Source: Aquificaceae bacterium (lineage in GTDB: Bacteria; Aquificota; Aquificia; Aquificales; Aquificaceae). Taken from it: a DNA stretch of 21,447 nt. The notes under the pieces are model-generated. The model was given only the letters and a program-made list of their open reading frames with translations, did not search any database and had not been told where the DNA came from. The DNA lies in contig WFYK01000204.1 in assembly GCA_015490105.1 (NCBI GenBank), positions 1-21,447 on the forward strand, read 5' to 3'. Made by a program: the position numbers and the translations under genes. Numbering within the stretch: the first letter of the stretch is position 1; each line of letters begins with the position of its first letter. Positions 1 to 5,945 of the stretch are shown piece by piece.

Positions 1-715
1 CCCTTACTACATCCTGCTCTATTATTGGTCCCTCGTCGAGATCTTCGGTAACGTAGTGGCTCGTAGCACCTATTATCTTTACCCCTTTACTGTATGCTCT
101 GTGATACGGCTTTGCTCCAGGAAAAGCGGGGAGGAAGGAGTGATGTATGTTGACTATCCGGTTGGGATAGCGGTTCACAAAATCGGGGGATAGGATCTGC
201 ATATATCTTGCTAAGACTATAAGGTCTATTCTCTCCCTTTCTAATATCTCAAGCTCCTTCTCTTCCGCTTCAGATTTGTTGGCCTTGGTTTTAGGGATGT
301 GAAAGTAGGGAACTTCAAAAAAGTCCGCTACGTTTTTCATATCGGGATGATTGCTTATAACGAGCTTGACCTCCCCTTTTAGTTCCCCCGATCGGAAACG
401 TTGAAGCAGATCGTATAGGCAGTGTCCTTGTTTCGAGACAAATATGGCTACCCTTTGGATCTCGTCCGAAAAGTGGAGGGAAAAGTCCATGGAGAACTTT
501 TTTGCAATAGGTAAGAAGGCACTCTTTAGATCTTCCTTCGGTATCAGGAAATCTTTCAGGTCCCACTCTACCCTTGCGAAAAATATCCCCCGTTGATAGT
601 CAATGTGTTGGTCGAAGTGAACTATGTTGCCTCCGTTGTCCGCAATGAAGGAAGAGATCTCCTTGACTATTCCCTTTCTGTCTGGGCAAGATATGAGAAG
701 GATCGCGTTACCCAT
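1..715 (-). CDS. purU: Formyltetrahydrofolate deformylase (5' part, runs off left edge)
   Basis: Hydrolyses 10-formyl-tetrahydrofolate to tetrahydrofolate plus formate; in many bacteria the formate feeds the PurT step of purine synthesis. The 238 visible residues start MGNAILLISCPDRKGIVKEI, an N-terminal ACT-like regulatory domain (about residues 1-85). A formyltransferase-fold hydrolase domain follows, with the family landmarks SNHPDM, VNIHHSFLPAFPGAKPYHRA and GATSHYVTEDLDEGPII. These contain the conserved Asn/His catalytic residues of the GART/PurU fold. The last third or less of the protein is beyond position 1. The ATG at 713-715 is chosen because the ACT domain begins immediately after it. 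It is divergent from gatB with only 18 bp between start codons. The only Shine-Dalgarno-like sequence is a GGAG about 11 nt upstream of the ATG. Identity is secure. Confidence 0.95.
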   Translation of the reverse strand, partial: MGNAILLISCPDRKGIVKEISSFIADNGGNIVHFDQHIDYQRGIFFARVEWDLKDFLIPKEDLKSAFLPIAKKFSMDFSLHFSDEIQRVAIFVSKQGHCLYDLLQRFRSGELKGEVKLVISNHPDMKNVADFFEVPYFHIPKTKANKSEAEEKELEILERERIDLIVLARYMQILSPDFVNRYPNRIVNIHHSFLPAFPGAKPYHRAYSKGVKIIGATSHYVTEDLDEGPIIEQDVVR

Positions 716-733
716 CCTATAATATTCTCCATA
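716..733. promoter_or_regulatory. 18-bp divergent gap purU/gatB with TATAAT box
   Basis: The whole space between the two divergent start codons. A perfect TATAAT lies at 718-723 on the plus strand and would place transcription start about 4 nt before the gatB ATG at 734, with no Shine-Dalgarno between. Read on the minus strand, TATTAT lies at 724-719, just in front of the purU ATG. I find no convincing -35 hexamer at normal spacing; the upstream sequence is purU coding sequence. The promoter role is inferred from sequence only. Confidence 0.4.
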
Positions 734-2158
734 ATGGAGTTTGAAGCTGTCATAGGACTTGAGATCCACGTCCAAATGGACACTAAAACTAAGATGTTCT
801 GCTCCTGTCCTGTGGAATTTGGTTCGGAGCCTAACACTAACGTTTGTCCCGTGTGTTTGGGTCTTCCCGGATCGCTCCCGGTTATAAACAAAAAGGCTAT
901 AGAATACGCGATAAGAGCTTCTTTAGCTCTCAACTGTGAGGTTCATGAAGAGTCTATATTTGCCCGAAAGAACTACTTCTATCCGGATCTTCCTAAAGGC
1001 TATCAGATATCTCAATATGAAAAACCTCTTGCTACCAACGGTTGGCTTGAAATAGATCTCCCCGATGGAGGGAAAAAGAAGATAAGGATAAGGAGACTCC
1101 ACGTTGAAGAGGATGCGGGAAAGAACATCCATGAAGGGAACCTGTCCTTCGTAGATCTTAACAGGGCGGGAACACCCCTTATGGAGATAGTGACAGAGCC
1201 GGACATCAGGACACCCGAAGAAGCCCGTCTCTTCCTGGAAACCCTAAGGAACGTTATGCGCTACGCGGGGGTATCTAAGGCGGATATGGAAAAAGGACAG
1301 CTCAGGTGTGATATAAACGTTTCCGTAAGGCCCAAAGGAAGTGACAAGCTCGGAACGAGAGTTGAAATAAAGAACGTAAACTCCTTTAGATTTGTCCAAA
1401 AGGCCCTCGAATACGAGATAGATCGCCAAATAAAGACCATTACCGAAGGAGGACAGATTGTTCAGGAGACGAGGACATTCGATCCTCAAACGGGTAAAAC
1501 CTACACTATGAGAACCAAGGAAGAAGCGGAAGACTACAGATACTTCCCTGACCCTGATCTCCTACCTTTAAAGGTGCGGAGGGAATGGATAGAGGAAATT
1601 AAGAGTTCTATGCCTGAAATGCCTTGGGAGAGGTTCGAGCGTTTTGTAAAAGAACTAAGCTTGGGTGAGTATGAAGCAAAGATCCTTGTGAATCACAAAG
1701 ATTTGGGAGATTTCTTCGAAGAAGCCCTCAAATACGAAAAAGAGCCAAAAGCTATTGCTAACTGGCTTCTGAATGACCTGTTGGGACATCTTAGGGAGAA
1801 GCAAATTTCCATCGAAGAATCTCCCGTTTCTCCTAAAGCTTTGGCAGAGCTTGTCAAACTCATAAAAGAGGGAACAATATCTACCAAGATAGGCAAGGAA
1901 GTTCTAAAGGAGATGGTCGAGACAGGCAAAAGTGCTTCTCAAGTGGTTGAAGAAAAGGGGCTAAAACAGATATCAGATGAGGGAGAGCTCAGGAGGATTG
2001 TGGAAGAGATCCTCTCTCAGTTTCCCAACGAAGTGGAACGCTTTAAAAACGGCGAAGAAAAATTAATGGGGTTCTTCGTAGGGCAGGTGATGAGGGCTAC
2101 CAAGGGTAAAGCTAACCCCAAGCTTGTGAACAAGATAATAAGAGAGGTAGTATCGTGA
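734..2158 (+). CDS. gatB: Asp-tRNA(Asn)/Glu-tRNA(Gln) amidotransferase subunit B
   Basis: Kinase/transamidation subunit of GatCAB, which converts misacylated Glu-tRNA(Gln) and Asp-tRNA(Asn) to Gln- and Asn-tRNA using ammonia from GatA. The protein of 474 aa has the usual family length. It shows the N-terminal GLEIHVQ motif, zinc-binding cysteines C23/C25/C38/C41 (CSC...CPVC), the HVEEDAGKN segment, the family signature DLNRAGTPLMEIVTEPD, and YRYFPDPDLLPL. A C-terminal YqeY-like helical domain for tRNA binding follows (about residue 330 onward). An in-frame start exists further upstream at 593, but it would lie inside purU and add 47 residues foreign to the family, so ATG 734 is chosen. gatA and gatC are not nearby, as expected where gat genes are dispersed. 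It is the first gene of a long plus-strand run and overlaps rpiB by 4 bases. Confidence 0.97.
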   Translation: MEFEAVIGLEIHVQMDTKTKMFCSCPVEFGSEPNTNVCPVCLGLPGSLPVINKKAIEYAIRASLALNCEVHEESIFARKNYFYPDLPKGYQISQYEKPLATNGWLEIDLPDGGKKKIRIRRLHVEEDAGKNIHEGNLSFVDLNRAGTPLMEIVTEPDIRTPEEARLFLETLRNVMRYAGVSKADMEKGQLRCDINVSVRPKGSDKLGTRVEIKNVNSFRFVQKALEYEIDRQIKTITEGGQIVQETRTFDPQTGKTYTMRTKEEAEDYRYFPDPDLLPLKVRREWIEEIKSSMPEMPWERFERFVKELSLGEYEAKILVNHKDLGDFFEEALKYEKEPKAIANWLLNDLLGHLREKQISIEESPVSPKALAELVKLIKEGTISTKIGKEVLKEMVETGKSASQVVEEKGLKQISDEGELRRIVEEILSQFPNEVERFKNGEEKLMGFFVGQVMRATKGKANPKLVNKIIREVVS

Positions 2159-2601
2159 AGGTAGCTCTCGGATCCGATCATGCGGGTTTTCGTTTAAAGG
2201 AGAGGATAAAGGAGTTTTTGATCAGCAAGGGGCATGAAGTTATTGACTTTGGCACTACTGACGGTGAGTCTACCCACTATCCTCTGTTTGCAAAGGAGGT
2301 TGCCTTAGCTGTTCAAAAGGGTGAAGCGGACAGAGGTATCTTAGTTTGCGGAACGGGTATAGGCATGAGTATAACCGCTAACAAGTTTAAGGGTGTCAGA
2401 GCAGCACTGTGCCTTAACGAATACATGGCACGGATGAGCAGGCTCCATAACGATGCAAATGTCCTCTGCTTGGGAGATAGGGTCTTAGGTGAAGATCTTG
2501 CCCTTTCTATAGTTGAGGTTTGGTTAAACACTCCCTTCGAAGGAGGAAGACACCAAAAGAGGATAGAACTGATCTCTTCTATAGAAAAGAGCTGCCCCTA
2601 A
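2155..2601 (+). CDS. rpiB: Ribose-5-phosphate isomerase B
   Basis: Interconverts ribose 5-phosphate and ribulose 5-phosphate in the cytosolic pentose phosphate pathway. The protein is 148 aa, the normal length for RpiB. Visible landmarks are the N-terminal GSDHAG phosphate/substrate motif (D8, H9), the catalytic cysteine C65 in ILVCGTGIGMSI followed by ANKFKGVRAALC, and H98 in SRLHNDANVLCLGDR. LacA/LacB galactose-6-phosphate isomerases are related, but they occur as pairs in lac operons, so RpiB is preferred. The GTG start at 2155 forms a GTGA overlap with the gatB stop and is preceded by AGAGAGG, so translation is probably coupled to gatB. Confidence 0.96.
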   Translation: MKVALGSDHAGFRLKERIKEFLISKGHEVIDFGTTDGESTHYPLFAKEVALAVQKGEADRGILVCGTGIGMSITANKFKGVRAALCLNEYMARMSRLHNDANVLCLGDRVLGEDLALSIVEVWLNTPFEGGRHQKRIELISSIEKSCP

Positions 2602-2602
2602 A

Positions 2603-3709
2603 ATGATCCTGAAAAGGCTGTTTCCCGATCCTGTTTTGATATTTACTGTCTTGCTTTTAAACATTTTCGGCATACTTACCGTCTTTAGCGTTCAGCTTGT
2701 CCCCGCTTTTGTGGAAGGAATAGATTTGAGAGATCTAAGAAAACCTGCCCTTTTTTTGATAGCGTCCTTCTTGGGGTTTCTTTTAGTATCTTTTATGAGC
2801 AGGCGGTTTGATTACAGAGTTTTGAGCGACAAGCGATGGGCATACGGTATTTTTTTCTTCTCTTTTTTTCTTCTTGTGTTTGTCCTTATAAAAAAATGGG
2901 TAACCGGTCAGTCGGTAAACAGGTGGCTGATCGGCACGAGTGTTCAACCTTCCGAGCTGAGTAAGTTAGCCATAGTTATATTTCTATCCTACTACGCCTA
3001 CAGTAAGGAGAGGCTTGATCAAAAGAAATACATAATCTGGGTATTTGTCCTCGTTATACTTCAAGTTGTGGCTGTAGCTCTTCAACCCGATAAAGGAACA
3101 GCTCTGCTTTTTCTCGTCCTGACAGCCCTGCTTTTGTTTTTCGGTGGAGCTCCTCTGAAGAAGGGTTTGCTTATAAATTCAGCTTTTGTTTTTCCTTTAG
3201 CGTTCCTCGTGCTTCTTATTAAAGGTAGCTATGTTATAGATCGAATAAAAGCTTGGATAGATCCCTTTGCGGACAACTCCGACAAAAATTATCAGATAAT
3301 CCAAGCCATAGCCTCTTTTGTCCAAGGGGGATTTTTCGGAGTAGGATACGGTAAAGGTTTTCAGAAGATCGGTAACCTGACTCAAGCGGATACCGACTAT
3401 GTCCTTGCGACTATAGGAGAAGAGTTTGGGCTTTTTGGAACCTCTATGGTAATAGGGTTATACATAATCCTCTTTTGGAGGCTACTGAAAATAGCCATTG
3501 AAGTAGAAGATAGATTCGGATCCCTCTTGGTTGTAGGGATAACCTTTTCCATAGTGCTGACCGCCTTGGTGAATATATCCGTAGCTTTAAACGTTTTGCC
3601 TCCCAAGGGTATACCTCTTCCTTTCGTAAGCTACGGCCTCAGCAACCTTCTCGCTAGCTTTCTATCTTTGGGTATAGTGGGTTCTGTCTACAGACGGCAC
3701 TTGGGTTAA
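2603..3709 (+). CDS. ftsW: SEDS-family peptidoglycan glycosyltransferase (FtsW/RodA)
   Basis: Polytopic inner-membrane protein of the SEDS family, which polymerises lipid II into glycan strands with a partner class B PBP. The 368 aa are strongly hydrophobic, with about ten predicted membrane helices. Family motifs in order: NRWLI...SVQPSELSKLA (about 106-123), QPDKGTALL (161-169), YQIIQAIASFVQGGFFGVGYG (230-250), the catalytic-Asp loop ADTDYVLATIGEEFG (D265), and LPPKGIPLPFVSYG near the C terminus. The P-x-KG-x-PLPF form favours FtsW over RodA, which usually has VTG there; without a PBP neighbour the choice stays tentative. The usual SYGGSS reads SYGLSN here. It starts one base after the rpiB stop. 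Confidence 0.85.
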   Translation: MILKRLFPDPVLIFTVLLLNIFGILTVFSVQLVPAFVEGIDLRDLRKPALFLIASFLGFLLVSFMSRRFDYRVLSDKRWAYGIFFFSFFLLVFVLIKKWVTGQSVNRWLIGTSVQPSELSKLAIVIFLSYYAYSKERLDQKKYIIWVFVLVILQVVAVALQPDKGTALLFLVLTALLLFFGGAPLKKGLLINSAFVFPLAFLVLLIKGSYVIDRIKAWIDPFADNSDKNYQIIQAIASFVQGGFFGVGYGKGFQKIGNLTQADTDYVLATIGEEFGLFGTSMVIGLYIILFWRLLKIAIEVEDRFGSLLVVGITFSIVLTALVNISVALNVLPPKGIPLPFVSYGLSNLLASFLSLGIVGSVYRRHLG

Positions 3710-3742
3710 GATATATAAAAATCCTGAGTGAGGGGATCTGAG

Positions 3743-4438
3743 ATGGGTAGGAAGGTGGAATTTGAAGTTGAAGGTGTTAAAGTCAACGGCTATATAGCGG
3801 AGCCTTCACAAAAAGGACCTGCGGTTATAGTTATACACGAATGGTGGGGTGTGGATTCCCCTCTTTCTAACATAAAGGAGATCACAGAACGATTTGCAAG
3901 GGAAGGCTTCGTAGCTTTTGCTCCAGACTTTTACAGGGGAAAGAGCGCGGACAACCCGGACGACGCGGGGAAGCTCATGATGGATATGTTCGAAAATAGA
4001 ATGGATGATGTGGATGCGATTTTCAAAGCGTCCGTTGAATATCTGAGGAACCTCGACATAACGGACCCAGTTAAAGTCGGCGTTACGGGATTTTGTTGTG
4101 GGGGAACCCTTTCTATGTATTTTGCGAGCAAGTTTCCCGAGCTCATAGACGCGAGCGTTCCTTTCTACGGACTTCCTCAGCTTACGAAGATCGACGCTTC
4201 CGCTATAAAGGTCCCTATCTTCTTCATAATGGCCGAAAAAGACGAGTTCGTGGATAACAACGCGGTAATAGACATGATGAAGGAAGTTTGGAAGAACGGT
4301 GTGGAGGTCCAAGCTAAGGTCTACGCTGGCGTTAACCACGCTTTCCTTAACGACAAGAGACCCGAAGTTTATCACGAAGATAGCGCGGAGGATGCTTGGA
4401 AGCTGACCGTGAATTTCTTCAAGAGACACCTCTCTTGA
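3743..4438 (+). CDS. Dienelactone hydrolase family protein
   Basis: Cytosolic alpha/beta hydrolase of the dienelactone hydrolase (carboxymethylenebutenolidase) family, 231 aa. The family triad is visible: nucleophile C118 in GFCCGG, D167 in MAEKDEFVD and H199 in GVNHAF. The substrate-gating glutamate E33 is in IHEWWGV. There is no signal peptide. No other aromatic-degradation genes are present, so the substrate cannot be inferred; many such proteins in thermophiles are housekeeping esterases. A GTG at 3728 would add five residues, but AGGGGAT at 3731-3737 sits at ideal distance from the ATG at 3743, so the latter is chosen. A TATATAAA stretch at 3712-3719 follows the ftsW stop and could serve as a -10, but no -35 is visible. 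Its last codons form one strand of the hairpin controlling ompH. Confidence 0.88.
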   Translation: MGRKVEFEVEGVKVNGYIAEPSQKGPAVIVIHEWWGVDSPLSNIKEITERFAREGFVAFAPDFYRGKSADNPDDAGKLMMDMFENRMDDVDAIFKASVEYLRNLDITDPVKVGVTGFCCGGTLSMYFASKFPELIDASVPFYGLPQLTKIDASAIKVPIFFIMAEKDEFVDNNAVIDMMKEVWKNGVEVQAKVYAGVNHAFLNDKRPEVYHEDSAEDAWKLTVNFFKRHLS

Positions 4439-4479
4439 AAAGGTAGAATAAAACCTGAAAACTTAAAGGGAGGTGTCTC
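4421..4479 (+). promoter_or_regulatory. Shine-Dalgarno-sequestering stem with competing hairpin, upstream of ompH
   Basis: Bases 4423-4436 can pair with 4466-4479: 14 consecutive pairs including one G-U (4433/4469), with a 29-nt loop. The 3' strand contains AAGGGAGG, the Shine-Dalgarno of ompH, and ends one base before its ATG. The 5' strand lies in the last codons and stop (4436-4438) of the dienelactone hydrolase gene. The same 5' bases can instead form a local hairpin AAGAGA-CACC-TCTCTT (4421-4436, six pairs, four-nt loop) that would free the Shine-Dalgarno. A ribosome finishing the upstream gene would also open it. The pairing is read directly; regulation is inferred. Confidence 0.6.
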
Positions 4480-4974
4480 ATGTTTAGGCTTTTGTTTTTA
4501 ATTTTTTTTAGCTCTTCCCTTCTTTGGGCGGGAGGGAACATAGCTTGTGTTGACACGGACAGGATCCTCAAAGAGTCAAAGCTGGTTGCTCAAGCTCAAA
4601 GCATGCTCATGAGTAAACTCCAAGAGCTTCAAGGGAAACTTCAAGAGCTTCAAAAGAGGATAGAAGACCTCAGAAAGCAGGCTTCCAGTAAAGCCCTTTC
4701 CGAAGAGAAGAGAAAGAAAAAGGAGGAAGAGCTTACAAAGCTTGAGGGAGAGGCGGTAGCTCTTCAACAGAAAGCTCAAAGAGAACTCTCTCAAATGAAG
4801 GAAGAGCTTGAGAATAAGGTCTACAATAAAGTCAAGGAAGCATCCCGTAAGATAGCGGATCAGAGGAATCTCGCCGGAGTTATAGATTGCGGGCTCTTCG
4901 TCTACTTTAAACCTGAGCTGGATATTACCGATCAAGTAATAAAACTGGTAGACGAAGGGCTAAGTAAGAAATGA
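4480..4974 (+). CDS. OmpH/Skp-family periplasmic chaperone
   Basis: Skp-type proteins are periplasmic trimers that hold unfolded outer-membrane proteins for delivery to BamA. This 164-aa protein has a signal peptide (MFRLLFLIFFSSSLLWA, likely cleavage after residue 17). The short strand segment IACVDTDRILKES is typical of the family, and a long charged coiled coil follows at about residues 40-130. A C-terminal strand segment (GVIDCGLFVYFKPELDIT) resembles the Skp body domain. It sits directly before lpxD with an ATGA overlap, the order seen in many Gram-negatives (bamA-skp-lpxD-fabZ), but bamA is absent. The strong AAGGGAGG Shine-Dalgarno is buried in a predicted stem. Two nearly identical heptads are tandemly duplicated at 4615-4653. 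Sequence similarity within Skp is low, so function rests on architecture and neighbour. Confidence 0.85.
   Translation: MFRLLFLIFFSSSLLWAGGNIACVDTDRILKESKLVAQAQSMLMSKLQELQGKLQELQKRIEDLRKQASSKALSEEKRKKKEEELTKLEGEAVALQQKAQRELSQMKEELENKVYNKVKEASRKIADQRNLAGVIDCGLFVYFKPELDITDQVIKLVDEGLSKK
4615..4653 (+). repeat. Tandem 21-bp heptad duplication inside ompH
   Basis: Two copies of an 18-base unit (4615-4632 and 4636-4653) differ at one position and are offset by 21 bases. They encode KLQELQG and KLQELQK. The period is exactly seven codons, one coiled-coil heptad. Confidence 0.8.
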
Positions 4975-5945
4975 ACCTATCTGAAGTTGCGAAGCTGATA
5001 GGAGCTGATCTCTTTGCGGATCCGGAAGCTAAGGTAAAGGGTGTTTCTTCCCCTCAAAATCCGAAAGAGGGAACCTTGGTCTTTTGTCAAAGCGAGGAGG
5101 ACATACAAAAGGCGGTAAAGGGAAAGCCTGTAGCTTTGGTAGTAAAGGAGAAAACCACGCACTATCCTTGCCTCGTGGTAAGGGACGTAAGGGAAGCGCT
5201 TGCGATATTTTTAGAGAAATTTTATCCTGAAGAGCATCCTGTCGGGGTTTCAAATAAGGCGGTTCTCGGAAAGGATGTAAGCTTGGGGAAAGATGTATAC
5301 ATAGGACCCTTTTGCGTGATAGAAGACGGGGTTATATTGGAGGACGGGGTGAAGATTTACCCTTTTTCCTACATAGGAAAAAACTCTGTAGTAGGCGAAG
5401 GTAGTGTGATCTTCAGCGGGGTGGTAATTTACCCGAACACGGTAATAGGAAGAAGGGTTCGCATCCACAGCGGGGCGGTTATCGGAGCGGATGGGTTTGG
5501 ATATCACGTGACCGGGGAAGGAATAAAGAAGTTGAACCATATAGGGAACGTGATACTGGAAGACGATGTGGAGATAGGTGCAAATACCACAGTCGACAGG
5601 GCACTCATAGATTCAACTGTTGTAGGGAAGTCTACGAAGGTAGACAATCTTGTGATGATAGCTCATAACTGCTTTATAGGTGAGGAGAACATAATAGTCA
5701 GTCAGGTAGGTATTTCGGGAAGTGTAAGAACCGGAAGGAGAGTTACTCTCGCAGGCCAGGTAGGTGTCGCAGACCACGTTAGCATAGGGGATGGCGCTAC
5801 TGTTACTGCCAAGAGCGGAGTGTCCAAAAGCCTCGAAGGAGGTAAAGTATACGGTGCGGGTATACCTGCTATGGAGTGGTCCCGCTGGAAGCGTATATAC
5901 GCTTACCTTATGAAGCTTCCTGACCTACTGAGGGGGAGGAAATGA
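4971..5945 (+). CDS. lpxD: UDP-3-O-acylglucosamine N-acyltransferase
   Basis: Transfers a 3-hydroxyacyl chain from ACP to the 2-amino group of UDP-3-O-acyl-glucosamine, the third step of lipid A synthesis, in the cytosol. The protein is 324 aa. An N-terminal uridine-binding domain (about 1-95) is followed by a left-handed beta helix of hexapeptide repeats (about 98-285). Landmarks are IGADGFGYH (171-179), the segment ending KLNHIG, ANTTVDRA and the catalytic histidine H232 in MIAHNCFIG. This marks the organism as LPS-producing and Gram-negative. It is joined by ATGA overlaps to ompH upstream and smc downstream. The Shine-Dalgarno is weak, so expression probably depends on coupling to ompH. 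The usual downstream fabZ-lpxA-lpxB genes are not here. Confidence 0.96.
   Translation: MNLSEVAKLIGADLFADPEAKVKGVSSPQNPKEGTLVFCQSEEDIQKAVKGKPVALVVKEKTTHYPCLVVRDVREALAIFLEKFYPEEHPVGVSNKAVLGKDVSLGKDVYIGPFCVIEDGVILEDGVKIYPFSYIGKNSVVGEGSVIFSGVVIYPNTVIGRRVRIHSGAVIGADGFGYHVTGEGIKKLNHIGNVILEDDVEIGANTTVDRALIDSTVVGKSTKVDNLVMIAHNCFIGEENIIVSQVGISGSVRTGRRVTLAGQVGVADHVSIGDGATVTAKSGVSKSLEGGKVYGAGIPAMEWSRWKRIYAYLMKLPDLLRGRK
5889..5904. promoter_or_regulatory. Perfect 16-bp palindrome ahead of smc
   Basis: AAGCGTATATACGCTT is a perfect inverted repeat inside the 3' end of lpxD, ending 37 bp before the smc start codon. Its centre holds TATATA. It could be an operator, a promoter element or chance; it encodes Lys-Arg-Ile-Tyr-Ala-Tyr in lpxD. 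The role is unproven. Confidence 0.35.

Noticed and set aside
315..566. 83-aa minus-strand reading frame
   Set aside because: It is in a different frame from purU, which covers the same stretch with clear PurU motifs.
663..668. TTGACT as a -35 box for gatB
   Set aside because: It is about 49 bp upstream of the TATAAT at 718, far beyond a usable spacing, and no -10 lies at 16-18 bp from it.
593..733. In-frame upstream extension of gatB (start at 593)
   Set aside because: It lies wholly inside purU on the opposite strand and adds 47 residues before the canonical MEFEAVIGLEIHVQ start.
3806..4429. 207-aa minus-strand open frame antisense to the dienelactone hydrolase gene
   Set aside because: Long but without recognisable motifs; the plus strand encodes a complete hydrolase with its triad, so this is a shadow of codon bias.
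4483..4509. T-rich stretch after the ompH ATG as an intrinsic terminator
   Set aside because: The T-run starts well after the stem and encodes the hydrophobic signal peptide (Phe/Leu codons); premature termination is possible but the simpler reading is coding.
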